Assembly: GCA_002343455.1 (NCBI GenBank)
Contig: DDSR01000237.1
Coordinates: 1,048 to 32,082 of the forward strand
Source of the DNA: Deltaproteobacteria bacterium UBA2385
Lineage (GTDB): Bacteria > Myxococcota_A > UBA796 > UBA2385
DNA: 31,035 bases
Reading direction: 5' to 3'
This document shows positions 1-8,155 of the stretch, in pieces. The notes below the pieces were generated by a model. The model did no database searches and was not told where the DNA came from. It saw nothing but the letters and a program-made list of their open reading frames with translations. How positions within the stretch are numbered: the stretch's first letter is position 1; every line of letters begins with the position of its first letter. The translations under genes were made by a program, and so were the position numbers.

Positions 1-618
1 CCCGACCGCTACCTGCGCGACGGCGGCCGCTACCGGCGCCGCCGCCACGGCTGCTTCGTCGTCGCGGGCGGCACCGTGCGGCCGGTGCCGCACCGCGCGC
101 ACTGGCAACCGGTCGAGTACAACGCGCTGCACGGCGGCTTCGAGCGCTGGTTCGAGCCGCTGCCCGATGCGCTGGTGGCCGACCCGGCGTGGGCGCGGCT
201 GCTGCTGGCGCTGGCCGGCGTCGCCAGCGGCCTGCGCGGCGAGCAGCCCTGGTATGTCGAGGCGCATCCGTTCCGCATCGACACCGAGGGCGGCATCGGC
301 CGCCCGACGCCCGAGGGTGCGCACCGCGACGGTGTCGACCTCGTCGCGGTGGTCCTGGTCGGCCGCCACAACGTGAAGGGCGGCGAGACGCGCGTCTTCG
401 ACGCCCGCGGCCCCCAGGGCCTGCGCTTCGTGCTGCACGAGCCGTTCTCGGTGCTGCTGCTGGACGACGAGCGCGTGATCCACGAGACGACACCGATCCA
501 GCCGCTGGACCCCGACGCGCCGGCCTGGCGCGACACGCTGGTGCTGACCTACCGCCGCGGCAGCTTCCAGGGCCCCGATGCCGGCGAACCTGCCGCGGCG
601 ACGGGGGCCGGCCGATGA
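1..618 (+). CDS. 2-oxoglutarate/Fe(II)-dependent dioxygenase, PF10014-like, 5'-truncated
   Basis: The frame is open from base 1, so the gene begins outside the window; the GTG at 76 is an internal valine. The fold-defining residues of a 2OG-Fe dioxygenase are visible: an H-x-D pair (His-Arg-Asp, bases 322-330), a distal His in VIHETTP (base 481) and a downstream Arg (RDTLVLTYRR) suited to binding 2-oxoglutarate. Spacing and surroundings (EGAHRDGVDLV, GGETRVFD) fit the 2OG-Fe_Oxy_2 family, which includes free-amino-acid hydroxylases such as isoleucine dioxygenase; that family knowledge suggests a small amino-acid-like substrate, but the sequence does not prove it. The stop codon overlaps the ATG of the next gene (ATGA), indicating translational coupling with the PLP enzyme and a shared amino-acid theme. 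This gene belongs to the segment left of the suspected join near 1533. Confidence 0.8.
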   Translation, partial: PDRYLRDGGRYRRRRHGCFVVAGGTVRPVPHRAHWQPVEYNALHGGFERWFEPLPDALVADPAWARLLLALAGVASGLRGEQPWYVEAHPFRIDTEGGIGRPTPEGAHRDGVDLVAVVLVGRHNVKGGETRVFDARGPQGLRFVLHEPFSVLLLDDERVIHETTPIQPLDPDAPAWRDTLVLTYRRGSFQGPDAGEPAAATGAGR

Positions 619-1532
619 ACGACCTCGCGATCGCCTGGCCCGACATCGCCGCCGCGCAGCAGCGCCTGGCCGGCGTCGCGCACCGCACGCCCGTGCTGAG
701 CTCGCGCACCGCCGACGAGCGCACCGGCGCCCGGGTCTTCTTCAAGTGCGAGAACCTGCAGCGCATGGGCGCCTTCAAGTTTCGCGGCGCCTACAACGCG
801 CTCGCCCGCTTCACGCCCGAGCAGCGGCGGGCCGGCGTGATCGCCTTCAGCTCGGGCAACCATGCGCAGGCCATCGCGCTGGCGGCGAAGCTGCTGGACA
901 TGCCCAGCGTGATCGTGATGCCGCACGACAGCCCGCCGGCCAAGCTGGCGGCCACGCGCGGCTACCAGGCCGGGCGCACGGACAGCGAGGTCGTGCTCTA
1001 CGACCGCTACACCGAGGACCGCGAGGCCATCGGTCGCCGGCTGGCCGCCGAGCGCGGCATGACGCTGATCCCGCCCTACGACCACCCGGACGTGATGGCC
1101 GGGCAGGGCACCGCCGCGCTCGAGCTGATCGAGGACGCGGGCGCGCTCGATGCGCTGCTGGTGTGCGTGGGCGGCGGCGGGCTGATCGCCGGTTGCGCGG
1201 TGGCGGCCAAGCAACTGCTGCCCGGGGTGGCGGTCTGGGGCGTCGAGCCCGAGGCCGGCAACGACACCCAGCTGAGCCTGCAGCGTGGCCAGATCGTGCG
1301 CATCGACACGCCGCAGACCATCGCCGACGGCGCGCAGACGCAATCCAGTGGCCAGCTCAGCTTCCCGGTGATCCAGGCCCTGGTGGCCGGCGTGCTGACG
1401 GTCAGCGATGCGCAGCTGGTGCAGACGATGCGCTTCTTCGCGTCGCGCATGAAGCTGGTGGTCGAGCCCACCGGCTGCCTGGCCGCGGCAGCGCTGCTCG
1501 AGGGCGCGATCGACCTGCGCGGCCAGCGCGTC
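615..1532 (+). CDS. Threonine dehydratase / hydroxyaspartate ammonia-lyase-type PLP enzyme, 3'-truncated
   Basis: Fold-type II PLP enzyme. Visible: the Schiff-base Lys55 in AFKFRGA, the SSGNHAQA motif (residues 79-86) and the phosphate-binding GGGGLIAG loop (186-193). Members deaminate threonine, serine or 3-hydroxyaspartate, or racemise serine; I cannot separate these. The ATG at 615 overlaps the upstream stop. About 306 native codons are present. The protein reads normally to LRGQRV, where relatives continue into a short glycine-rich tail of roughly 15-20 residues, but here it switches to residues that are the antisense of the leftward gene at 1533-1796. The open frame continues to 1970 only as a shadow over greA. 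There is also a short extra stretch (AGRTDS, around residues 119-124) where relatives go more directly from RGY to EVV. Truncation is most simply explained by a chimeric join. Confidence 0.82.
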
Positions 1533-1548
1533 GAGGGCGTCGAGCCGC
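1518..1548. other. Probable chimeric junction
   Basis: Two genes in opposite orientation both lose their 3' ends here: the rightward PLP-lyase loses its conserved C-terminal tail, and a leftward gene 9 nt behind greA reads straight into lyase antisense. There is no inverted repeat, target duplication or recombinase. The exact point cannot be fixed because the sequence around it (GGCCAGCGCGTCGAG) makes sense in both genes, which is what an overlap-driven mis-join would leave. Confidence 0.65.
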
Positions 1549-1796
1549 GCCTGCTCCTGCAGCGTGTCCAGCTGGGCGAAGGCGCGCATGGTGGCGGCCA
1601 GCTCGCCCTTGAGGACGTCCTGGTCGGCCCAGAGGGCCTCGACCTCGGCCAGGAGGCGGGCGCAGTTGGCGCCCAGGTAGGGGGCGTGGCGGAGCCGGAC
1701 GGGCTCCAGTCGAACCCACTCGAGGCTGCGGCGCACCGCGGCGAGGCGCCCCCACGCGAGGGCGTCGGAAGGCGGCAAGGAGTCGAACTGCTGCAC
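1533..1796 (-). CDS. Uncharacterised protein, 3'-truncated at the junction
   Basis: A leftward GTG-start gene begins 8 nt beyond the greA stop, so it is probably cotranscribed with greA. About 88 native codons remain before the sequence turns into antisense of the PLP-lyase gene; the longer open frame (to 549) is therefore not real. The visible part is Leu/Ala/Glu-rich and predicted helical, with a likely amphipathic coiled segment (LLAEVEALWADQDVLKGE, then LDTLQEQARLDALDALAAQ). No signal peptide or catalytic motif is seen and I do not recognise the family. Confidence 0.5.
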
Positions 1797-1804
1797 GGGG
1801 CCCC

Positions 1805-2281
1805 CTACTTGTACTCGACGGCGACGACCACGACGGTCCGCCGTCCACGGGGCGTCTCGACCACGATCTCGTCGTCCACCGAGCGCCCGATCAGCGCCTT
1901 GCCCAGCGGGCTGGAGAAGGAGATCCGACCCTGGGCGACATCCGCCTCGTCGACGCCGACGATGCGGTAGACGACCTTCTCGTCGCTGTCCAGATCTTCG
2001 AGGTGGACCGTCGTCCCGAAGACGATCCGGTCGCTATGGGGCATGTCGGCGATGCGGATCACCTCGGCCCGGGCGATCTTGCTCTTCAGGTCGATCATCC
2101 GCGCCTCGCACAGGGACTGCCGGTGCTTGGCGTCCTCGTACTCGGAGTTCTCGGAGATGTCGCCGTGGGCGCGGGCCTCTTCGATGTCCCGCACGATGCC
2201 GGGGCGCAGCACCTCGAGGATGTGCTTCAGCTCGGTGGTCAAGGCGGCGTGGCCTTCGGGGGTCATCGGCACGCGATCCAT
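1805..2281 (-). CDS. greA: Transcription elongation factor GreA
   Basis: Rescues backtracked RNA polymerase by inserting its N-terminal coiled coil into the secondary channel and stimulating transcript cleavage. The 158-aa length is standard. The N-terminal MTPEGHAALTTEL and the coiled-coil tip GDISENSEY (residues 40-48) are diagnostic; the tip acidic residues Asp41 and Glu44 coincide with the E. coli positions that coordinate the second Mg2+. The C-terminal FKBP-like part (residues about 85-158) includes the SPLGKALIGR signature. The ATG at 2281 follows GAGG with a 5-nt gap. A 7-bp inverted repeat sits about 27 nt upstream in the leader. Confidence 0.96.
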   Translation of the reverse strand: MDRVPMTPEGHAALTTELKHILEVLRPGIVRDIEEARAHGDISENSEYEDAKHRQSLCEARMIDLKSKIARAEVIRIADMPHSDRIVFGTTVHLEDLDSDEKVVYRIVGVDEADVAQGRISFSSPLGKALIGRSVDDEIVVETPRGRRTVVVVAVEYK

Positions 2282-2307
2282 GGAGTCCTCGGATTGATCA
2301 GGGAATT

Positions 2308-2327
2308 CGGGCCTGGCAGGAGGCCCG
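2308..2327 (-). repeat. Inverted repeat in the greA leader
   Basis: CGGGCCT (2308-2314) pairs with AGGCCCG (2321-2327) across a 6-base loop. It lies between the pyrC' stop and the greA start, about 27 nt upstream of greA on the transcribed strand. There is no U-tract, so it is not a standard intrinsic terminator. It could be an mRNA stem affecting greA expression or the 3' end of the pyr transcript; role unknown. Confidence 0.4.
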
Positions 2328-2413
2328 TTGTACGGAGATGAGGGGCGCCTGGGTGCCGCGACGGGAGAGACGAAGGCACGCCCGGGGCAGGACAGGCGTC
2401 ACGAACCCGCAAG

Positions 2414-3694
2414 CTAACGGGTTGTCGGTCGGTCGGTCAGGGAGTGCCGGACCACCCCGTCTACGATGGTCAGCTCCACCCGCCCCCGCAGCGCCTGGCC
2501 CCGCAGGGGCTCGTTCACCCCCCGGGAGTAGCGCGGCGGGCCGACGGGGCGCTGCACATTGGGGTCGACCACGACCAGGTCCGCGGGCGCGCCCACCCGG
2601 ATGCCGACCTCGCGACCGAGGATCTGCGCCGGTCGGCAGGCGAGCACCCGGGCCACCAAGGGCAGATCGCCCTCCAAGGCCGTCAGGGTCGCCGCGAAGG
2701 CCGACTCGAAGCCGACGGCGCCCGGCTCGCAGCGCTCGAACTCGACCTCCTTCTCGACCCTGGTCCAGGGCTGGTGGTCCGAGCTGACACAGTCCAGCAG
2801 GCCGTCCGCCAGGGCGCGGCAGAGGGCTCGTCGGTCGGACTCGGGCCGCAGCGGGGGCAGCAGGCGGGTCGCCGAGGAGTAGCCGCTGAGGGAGACCTGC
2901 TCGTCGGTGAGCACCAGGCTGCGGGCCGCGACCGAGGCGGTGATCGACAGCCCCTCGGCGCGGGCCTGGCTCAGCAGGGTGACCGAGCGCTCGGTGCTGA
3001 GGTGGCTGATGTGGACCCGGCCGCCGGTCAGGCGCAGCAGGGCGATGATCGCGGCCAGCCCCACCTCTTCGGAGGCCGCGGGGATGCCTCGCAGGCCGAT
3101 CTGCATGCTGACCGCGCCCTCGTGCATGCAGCCGCGGGACTCCAGCGCGGGGATGCCCGGGCGCAGCAGGACCGGCGCCCCGAAGGGGCGGGCGTACTCC
3201 AGCGCGTTGCGCAGGATGGAGAGGTCCTTGGTCGCGCGCCCTCCGTCGGAGATGGCCACGCAGCCCTCGTCCAGCAGGCTGCCGATCTCGGCCAGCTCGG
3301 CGCCGTCCAGGCCCATGGTCAGCGCGCCGGCCATCAGCAGCCTGGCGCCGGGGGCCCCCCGCCCGCGCTGGACCAGCCCTTGGGCGAGGGCGCCCTGGTC
3401 GAGCACGGGATCGTTGACAGGCGAGACCAGCACCGTGGCGAAGCCGCCGGCCGCCGCCGCGAGGCTGCCGCTGCGCAGATCCTCGCGCCAGCTCATCCCC
3501 GGATCGGGCAGCTCGGCCACCAGGTCGACAAAGGCGGGCAGCACTGCCCGGCCGCGGCAGTCGATCACCTTGGAGTCGCCGGCGGGGAGGTCGACGCCGA
3601 TCTCGGCCACCCGGCCGTCCACGACGCGCAGGTCGCAGATGGCGTCGAGCTGATCCGGGGGGGAGACCACCCGGGCACTACGAAGCAGCAGCAT
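2414..3694 (-). CDS. pyrC': Dihydroorotase-like protein PyrC', metal site degenerate (probably non-catalytic)
   Basis: A 426-aa amidohydrolase-fold protein of the type I dihydroorotase family, encoded directly after pyrB with a 17-nt overlap. Family landmarks are clear (PAFVDL at 54-58, GAxxxG helices, HISHLST at 228-234, SSDHQPW at 304-310), but active-site residues are missing. The H-x-H metal pair after Asp57-Leu58 is Val59-Ala60-Glu61, and the metal His expected about 15 residues before the EG of MHEG is Arg178. His231 and Asp306 persist. In Pseudomonas-type pyrBC' operons such an inactive homologue is a structural partner required for aspartate carbamoyltransferase assembly. I infer the same here; a separate active dihydroorotase should then exist elsewhere in the genome. 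Sequencing error is an unlikely cause because the frame is intact. Confidence 0.85.
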   Translation of the reverse strand: MLLLRSARVVSPPDQLDAICDLRVVDGRVAEIGVDLPAGDSKVIDCRGRAVLPAFVDLVAELPDPGMSWREDLRSGSLAAAAGGFATVLVSPVNDPVLDQGALAQGLVQRGRGAPGARLLMAGALTMGLDGAELAEIGSLLDEGCVAISDGGRATKDLSILRNALEYARPFGAPVLLRPGIPALESRGCMHEGAVSMQIGLRGIPAASEEVGLAAIIALLRLTGGRVHISHLSTERSVTLLSQARAEGLSITASVAARSLVLTDEQVSLSGYSSATRLLPPLRPESDRRALCRALADGLLDCVSSDHQPWTRVEKEVEFERCEPGAVGFESAFAATLTALEGDLPLVARVLACRPAQILGREVGIRVGAPADLVVVDPNVQRPVGPPRYSRGVNEPLRGQALRGRVELTIVDGVVRHSLTDRPTTR

Positions 3695-4628
3695 CGTCGC
3701 CTCCCGGGGGCAGGGGCTCGCCGCCCAGCAGCAGGTACATCAGGGCCATCCGCACCGCCACGCCGTTGGTCACCTGCTCCAGGATCACGGAGCGATCGCC
3801 ATCGGCGACGTCGGGGCTCATCTCCACTCCGCGGTTGATCGGTCCGGGGTGCATGACCAGCACCTCGGGCCGAGCCCGCTCCAGGCGCTCCAGGTCCAGG
3901 CCGTAGAAGCGGGCGTACTCGCGCGAGGTGGACATCATCCCGGGCGCCAGCCGCTCGCGCTGGATGCGCAGCATCATGATCACATCGGCCTCGGCCAGCA
4001 CATCGTCGACCCGGTGCAGCAGCTCAACGCCGGGGCGGGCCATCTGCGGGCGGCACATGGTCCCCGGACCGGCCAGCAGCACCCGCGCGCCCACCTTGGG
4101 CAGGCCGTAGAGGTTCGAGCGCGCCACCCGCGAGTGGTAGACGTCGCCGACGATGGCGACCGTCCGCCCGGCCAGGCTGCCCAGGTGATCCCGCATCGTG
4201 AGCATGTCCAGCAAGGCCTGGCTGGGGTGCTCGTTGATGCCGTCCCCGGCGTTGAGCACGGACCAGGGGAAGGCCTGAGCCAGCATATGGGGGGCGCCGG
4301 CGCAGGGGTGCCGGATGACGATCGCGTCCGGCTTCATCGCGTCCAGGTTGCGGGCGGTGTCCATCAGCGTCTCACCCTTCTTGGTGGAGCTGCTGGAGGC
4401 CGAGAAGCCCAGGGTGTCGGCGGAGAGCCGCTTGGCGGCGACGTCGAAGCTGAGCCGGGTCCGGGTGCTGTCTTCGAAGAAGGCCGTGACGATGGTGCGC
4501 CCTCGCAGGGTCGGCACCTTCTTGATGCGCCGCTCGCTGACCGAGCGGAAGCGCGCCGCCGTGTCCAGGATGAGGCCGATCTCCTCGGCCGTCGAGTCCC
4601 GCAAGCCCAGCATGTCCTTGCGTTTCAT
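3678..4628 (-). CDS. pyrB: Aspartate carbamoyltransferase catalytic subunit
   Basis: Catalyses carbamoyl phosphate + L-aspartate to N-carbamoyl-aspartate, the committed step of pyrimidine synthesis. 316 aa, a normal length. Carbamoyl-phosphate site Ser54-Thr-Arg-Thr-Arg58 in [11 protein letters not shown]; the mobile-loop STKKGET (81-87); HPCAGAPH (107-114); HPSQ at 134-137; and MHPGPINRG (259-267) in the aspartate domain. The start overlaps the pyrR stop (ATGA) and the end overlaps pyrC', so the three products are translated as a coupled set. No regulatory-chain gene (pyrI) is present, consistent with a class in which a dihydroorotase-like partner replaces it. Confidence 0.96.
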   Translation of the reverse strand: MKRKDMLGLRDSTAEEIGLILDTAARFRSVSERRIKKVPTLRGRTIVTAFFEDSTRTRLSFDVAAKRLSADTLGFSASSSSTKKGETLMDTARNLDAMKPDAIVIRHPCAGAPHMLAQAFPWSVLNAGDGINEHPSQALLDMLTMRDHLGSLAGRTVAIVGDVYHSRVARSNLYGLPKVGARVLLAGPGTMCRPQMARPGVELLHRVDDVLAEADVIMMLRIQRERLAPGMMSTSREYARFYGLDLERLERARPEVLVMHPGPINRGVEMSPDVADGDRSVILEQVTNGVAVRMALMYLLLGGEPLPPGGDDAAAS

Positions 4629-5182
4629 GGCTGCCCTCGTCCCGCGCGCAGCACCTTCACGCCGTCTTCCGGCGAGCCGTCCTCGACGAGCTGGACCACC
4701 ACCCGGTCCTTCTTGCCGGTCTGGATGGTGCGCCCGACATAGTCGGCGGCGATCGGCAGCTCGCGATGGCCGCGGTCGATCAGCACGGCCAGCTGGACGC
4801 AGTCGGGGCGACCGTAGTCCATCAGCTCGTCCAGGGCGGCGCGGACCGTGCGGCCGGTGAAGAGCACGTCGTCCACCAGCACCACGACGCGCCCGTTGAG
4901 CTCGAAGGGGATGTGGGTCTCGCCCAGGCTGGGTTTCTCCAGGCCGGTGTAGAGGTCGTCCCGGTAGAGCGTGATGTCGATGGTGCCGAGCCCAGGGCGC
5001 TTGCCCTCGACGGCCCCGATGCGGGCCGCCAGCCGCTCGGCGAGGTGCGCCCCCCCGGTGATGATCCCGATCAGGACGAACCCGTCAGGATCACCGAGGT
5101 GCTCGGTGATCTCGTTGGCCAGGCGCGCGACCGATCGTTCCAGGTCGCGCGCGCCCATACCCTCGGCAGGATCCACAACCAC
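4625..5182 (-). CDS. pyrR: PyrR bifunctional regulator / uracil phosphoribosyltransferase
   Basis: Phosphoribosyltransferase-fold protein of 185 aa. The PRPP-binding motif [14 protein letters not shown] (99-112) and [12 protein letters not shown] (69-80) are diagnostic of PyrR. In Gram-positive bacteria PyrR binds pyr mRNA and causes attenuation, and many homologues also make UMP from uracil and PRPP. First gene of the pyrR-pyrB-pyrC' overlap series. The GTG at 5182 keeps the conserved N-terminal helix; an internal ATG at 5158 is possible but has poor ribosome-site spacing. Only 47 nt separate it from the upstream gene and I see no PyrR-type attenuator there, so the regulatory mode is open. 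Confidence 0.93.
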   Translation of the reverse strand: MVVDPAEGMGARDLERSVARLANEITEHLGDPDGFVLIGIITGGAHLAERLAARIGAVEGKRPGLGTIDITLYRDDLYTGLEKPSLGETHIPFELNGRVVVLVDDVLFTGRTVRAALDELMDYGRPDCVQLAVLIDRGHRELPIAADYVGRTIQTGKKDRVVVQLVEDGSPEDGVKVLRAGRGQP

Positions 5183-5229
5183 CCCCGAATCTGCCTGGCG
5201 GGCCTAACACCCCGCTCGACGCGCTGTGT

Positions 5230-5646
5230 TCAGTCGTTGATGGTCTCGGCCTTGCCGTCGACGTAGCGGGCGCGAGCGCGCAGGGGGATCATCTTGAAGT
5301 AGTCGGTCCCGGGGTAGTAGGCGTACTGCTTCCAGGAGCAGTCGACCTCCCAGGCCCCCTTGGTGTCGTGGAAGATGCAGTGCTTCTCCTCGATGTCCAT
5401 GGAGACGTTCTTGCGCTTGAGCTCGGCGTTCAAGCGCATCCGCGCCTGAGGCTCCTGCTCGTGGTTGGCCCAGTCGAGCACCACGGTGCGGGTGATCTCC
5501 TTCATGGCCATGTGGTCGAACCAGACGGGGATGAAGGTGTAGCCGAGGTAGGCGCCGGCCAACATCAGGATGAGGCCGACTGCGGCGACCCCCCCAATGG
5601 GAGAGGCGCCGCCGCGCCGGTGACGAGAGACGGGAAGGGCAGGCAT
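5230..5646 (-). CDS. Small single-span membrane protein, DUF4845-like (tentative)
   Basis: 138 aa starting at the ATG at 5646 (GGAG about 8 nt upstream); the longer open frame upstream is antisense-like low-complexity over the lepB 3' end and is rejected. A basic N-terminus (SRHRRGG) is followed by one hydrophobic span (about residues 18-38) and a mostly polar C-terminal domain of about 100 residues, containing FDHMAMKEITRTVVLDWANH and two cysteines (HCIFHD, EVDCSWKQ) that could form a disulfide. Topology (Cys outside) and its place just after lepA-lepB resemble the DUF4845 proteins found between lepB and rnc in many proteobacteria; that assignment rests on layout and architecture, not a motif match. 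Gaps are 26 nt to lepB and 47 nt to pyrR. Confidence 0.7.
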   Translation of the reverse strand: MPALPVSRHRRGGASPIGGVAAVGLILMLAGAYLGYTFIPVWFDHMAMKEITRTVVLDWANHEQEPQARMRLNAELKRKNVSMDIEEKHCIFHDTKGAWEVDCSWKQYAYYPGTDYFKMIPLRARARYVDGKAETIND

Positions 5647-5672
5647 TTCATGCTCCAGGAGGGCGGACCATC

Positions 5673-6281
5673 CTACAGGCGGCGCGGGCCTCCAGGGAAG
5701 TCCCCCGCCGCACAAGGGGAACCCCCCGAGATCAGCAGGAGCGCGACCGCGTCCACTTCGGCCAGCGAGACGTGGCCCCAGTGTCGCGAGTCGCGGCTCC
5801 CCTCGCGCCAGTCGCCGACGACGAAGATGTGGCCTTCGGGCACCCGAAGTGGGGCGCTGCTCCCCCGGGGGGGGCTGGCCCACCAGCTCCGCGCTCCCCT
5901 GCCCTCTTCCCGAAGCTGGACCGGCTCTCCGGCGCAGTCCTCGTCGAGCCGAGCCTCCCGGCGCCCCTCCCTGGCGAGGGGCTGGCCATTGACGAGCCAG
6001 GCTCCTCCATCCCAGGCGATCTCCTCGCCCTCGACCGCCAGGACCCGCTTCAGGTACCGCTCGGGCTCGTCGCCGATGTGCATCAGGACGATGTCCCCGG
6101 CCTTCGGGCGGCTCAGCTTCTCCACCAGCACCAGCCCGCCTGCCGGGATCGTCGGCGCCATGCCCGACCCCTCCTGCCGCATCAGCTCCCAGGCGAAGGC
6201 GCGCCCCAGGATGAAGAGCAGGGCGAGGCCCAGGAGCAGCAGCGGCCCCCGGGTGGAGCGCGCTTGGGTCGGAGCGCTCAG
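5673..6281 (-). CDS. lepB: Signal peptidase I-like protein with altered nucleophile position
   Basis: Type I signal peptidases cleave Sec/Tat signal peptides using a Ser/Lys dyad. This 202-aa reading starts at a CTG overlapping the lepA stop (CTGA), because only that frame supplies the expected N-terminal membrane anchor (residues about 13-31); the first ATG (6182, residue 34) would remove it, and no ATG/GTG/TTG lies between. Conserved: [11 protein letters not shown] with the general-base Lys78, and box [15 protein letters not shown] (156-169) after PEGHIFVV. Odd: the nucleophile box reads Glu-Gly-Ser39-Gly40-Met-Ala-Pro-Thr, so Gly occupies the Ser position that precedes Met in Ser-Met-x-Pro-Thr. 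Either Ser39 has slipped by one, or the enzyme is inactive. The location behind lepA is the classical one. Confidence 0.8.
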   Translation of the reverse strand: MSAPTQARSTRGPLLLLGLALLFILGRAFAWELMRQEGSGMAPTIPAGGLVLVEKLSRPKAGDIVLMHIGDEPERYLKRVLAVEGEEIAWDGGAWLVNGQPLAREGRREARLDEDCAGEPVQLREEGRGARSWWASPPRGSSAPLRVPEGHIFVVGDWREGSRDSRHWGHVSLAEVDAVALLLISGGSPCAAGDFPGGPRRL

Positions 6282-8083
6282 TCGTCCACCGAGAGCACGG
6301 CCAGGAAGGCCGTCTGCGGGATGTCCACCGATCCCACCGACTTCATGCGCTTCTTGCCCTCCTTCTGGCGGTCGAGCAGCTTGCGCTTCCGGCTGATGTC
6401 ACCGCCGTAACACTTGGCGGTGACGTCCTTTCGCATCGCCTTGACGGTGGTGCGGGCGACGACCTTGGTGCCGATGGCCGCCTGGATCGCCACGTCGAAC
6501 ATCTGTCGGGGGATGTGGTCCTTCAGCTTGCGGGCGACCGACTGGCCCTTGGCGAAGCTGGTGCTGCGGTGCAGGATGATCGAGAGCGCGTCGACCGGGT
6601 CGCCGTTGACCAGCACGTCCAGCCGGACGAGGTCGCTCTCCTCCCAGCGCACGACCTCGTAGTCCATGCTGGCGTAGCCGCGAGAGACGCTCTTCAGCTT
6701 GTCGAAGAAGTCGAAGACGACCTCGGCGTAAGGGATCTCGTAGGTGAGCTGGATGCGCGAGGGCCCGGTGTACTCGAAGGCCGTCTGGTTCCCGCGCCGC
6801 TCCTCGCAGAGCTTCAGCACGGGGCCGACATAGGCCTCGGGCATGTGCAGGGTCACCTTGGCGATGGGCTCCTCGATCGCCTCGATGTCGCCGACCGGAG
6901 GCATCTTGCTGGGCGAGTGGATGTCCAGGTTCTCGCCCTTGCGGGTGCGGACCTTGTAGACGACGCTGGGCGAGGTGTTGATCAGGTCGAGATCGTACTC
7001 GCGCTCCAGCCGCTCCTGGACGATCTCCATGTGCAGCAGGCCCAGGTAGCCACAGCGAAAGCCGAAGCCGAGGGCGTCGCTGATCTCGGGCTCGTAGGTC
7101 AGGGCCGCGTCGTTGAGGTTGAGCTTCTCCAGGGCTGCCCGGAGGTTGTCGTAGTCGGCGTTGTCCACCGGGAAGATCCCGCTGAAGACCATCGGCTTGG
7201 TCTCGCGGAAGCCGGGCAGGGCGGTGGTGGCCGGGCGATCCTTGTGGGTGATGGTGTCGCCCACCCGCGCGTCGGCGAGCTGCTTGATGCCGGCGATGAG
7301 GAAGCCGACGTCTCCCGCGCACAGCTCGGGACGGTCGACCAGGTCGGGCGCGAAGACGCCCATCCGGGTCACCTCATGTACGGCCTTGTTGGCCATCAGC
7401 TGCACCCGCTCGCCCTTGCGCACGATGCCGTCCATGACCCGCACCAGCACGACGACCCCGACGTAGCTGTCGAACCAGGAGTCGATGATCAGCGCCCGCA
7501 GGGGGAGGGATGGGTCGCTCTTGGGCGGCGGGATGTGCTTGACGATGGCGTCGAGCACCTCGGGGATGCCCTGGCCGGTCTTGGCCGAGCAGAGCACGGC
7601 GTGCTGGATGTCCAGGCCGATGCTGTCTTCGAGCTGCGAGAGCACCGCCTCGGGGTCGGCGCCGGGCAGGTCGATCTTGTTGACCACCGGCACGATCTCC
7701 AGGTCCTGCTCCAGCGCGAGGTAGACGTTGGAGAGGGTCTGGGCCTCGATGCCCTGCGCGGCGTCGACGATCAGCAGCACGCCCTCGCAGGCGGCGAGGC
7801 TGCGGCTGACCTCGTAGGTGAAGTCCACGTGTCCGGGGGTGTCGATCAGGTTGAGGACCCAGACGACACCGTCGGGATCGGTGTAGCGGAGCTCGACCGT
7901 CTGCGCCTTGATGGTGATCCCGCGCTCGCGCTCGAGATCCATCCGATCCAGGTACTGCTCTTTCCGATCGCGCTCCGCGATCAGGCCGGTGAACTCCATC
8001 AGCCGATCGGCGAGCGTGGACTTGCCGTGATCGATGTGGGCGATGATGGCGAAATTGCGGATCCGCTCGGATGGACCGGGCAT
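6278..8083 (-). CDS. lepA: Elongation factor 4 (LepA), ribosome back-translocase GTPase
   Basis: A 601-aa translational GTPase that acts on the ribosome and is implicated in 30S biogenesis and recovery of stalled elongation. P-loop AHIDHGKST (15-23), switch [11 protein letters not shown] (51-60), G3 DTPGHVDF (81-88) and G4 NKID (135-138) are intact. The C-terminal part has the EF4-specific tail ([27 protein letters not shown]) with no gaps. ATG at 8083 with AGGAG 7 nt upstream. Its stop overlaps the proposed CTG start of lepB. The 62-nt space upstream, after ugd, contains two stem-loops. Confidence 0.98.
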   Translation of the reverse strand: MPGPSERIRNFAIIAHIDHGKSTLADRLMEFTGLIAERDRKEQYLDRMDLERERGITIKAQTVELRYTDPDGVVWVLNLIDTPGHVDFTYEVSRSLAACEGVLLIVDAAQGIEAQTLSNVYLALEQDLEIVPVVNKIDLPGADPEAVLSQLEDSIGLDIQHAVLCSAKTGQGIPEVLDAIVKHIPPPKSDPSLPLRALIIDSWFDSYVGVVVLVRVMDGIVRKGERVQLMANKAVHEVTRMGVFAPDLVDRPELCAGDVGFLIAGIKQLADARVGDTITHKDRPATTALPGFRETKPMVFSGIFPVDNADYDNLRAALEKLNLNDAALTYEPEISDALGFGFRCGYLGLLHMEIVQERLEREYDLDLINTSPSVVYKVRTRKGENLDIHSPSKMPPVGDIEAIEEPIAKVTLHMPEAYVGPVLKLCEERRGNQTAFEYTGPSRIQLTYEIPYAEVVFDFFDKLKSVSRGYASMDYEVVRWEESDLVRLDVLVNGDPVDALSIILHRSTSFAKGQSVARKLKDHIPRQMFDVAIQAAIGTKVVARTTVKAMRKDVTAKCYGGDISRKRKLLDRQKEGKKRMKSVGSVDIPQTAFLAVLSVDD

Positions 8084-8105
8084 ACCGTCGCTCCTGGATG
8101 TTCCT

Positions 8106-8125
8106 CCGACCCATACGGGGGTCGG
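8106..8125 (-). repeat. Stem-loop in the ugd-lepA intercistronic region
   Basis: CCGACCC (8106-8112) pairs perfectly with GGGTCGG (8119-8125), with a 6-base loop. It lies 20 nt after the ugd stop and ends about 10 nt before the lepA Shine-Dalgarno. No U-tract follows, so it is more likely an mRNA stem (processing, protection or weak termination) than an intrinsic terminator. Confidence 0.45.
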
Positions 8126-8137
8126 TCCGAGTCACGA

Positions 8138-8155
8138 CCGGGCGATCAGGCCCGG
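8138..8155 (-). repeat. Stem-loop spanning the ugd stop codon
   Basis: CCGGGC (8138-8143) and GCCCGG (8150-8155) form a perfect 6-bp stem around GATCAG, which holds the ugd stop codon. Together with the stem at 8106-8125 it makes two adjacent hairpins at the ugd-lepA boundary. Confidence 0.4.

Noticed and set aside
549..1796. 415-aa minus-strand protein covering the PLP-lyase
   Set aside because: Only the first 88 or so residues (1533-1796) are native; the rest is antisense of the lyase across the junction.
5183..5229. PyrR-type attenuator in front of pyrR
   Set aside because: Only 47 nt are available and no alternative hairpins or U-tract were seen.
5647..5883. N-terminal extension of the small membrane protein
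   Set aside because: It is low-complexity antisense of the lepB end; the ATG at 5646 has a ribosome site and the correct membrane topology.
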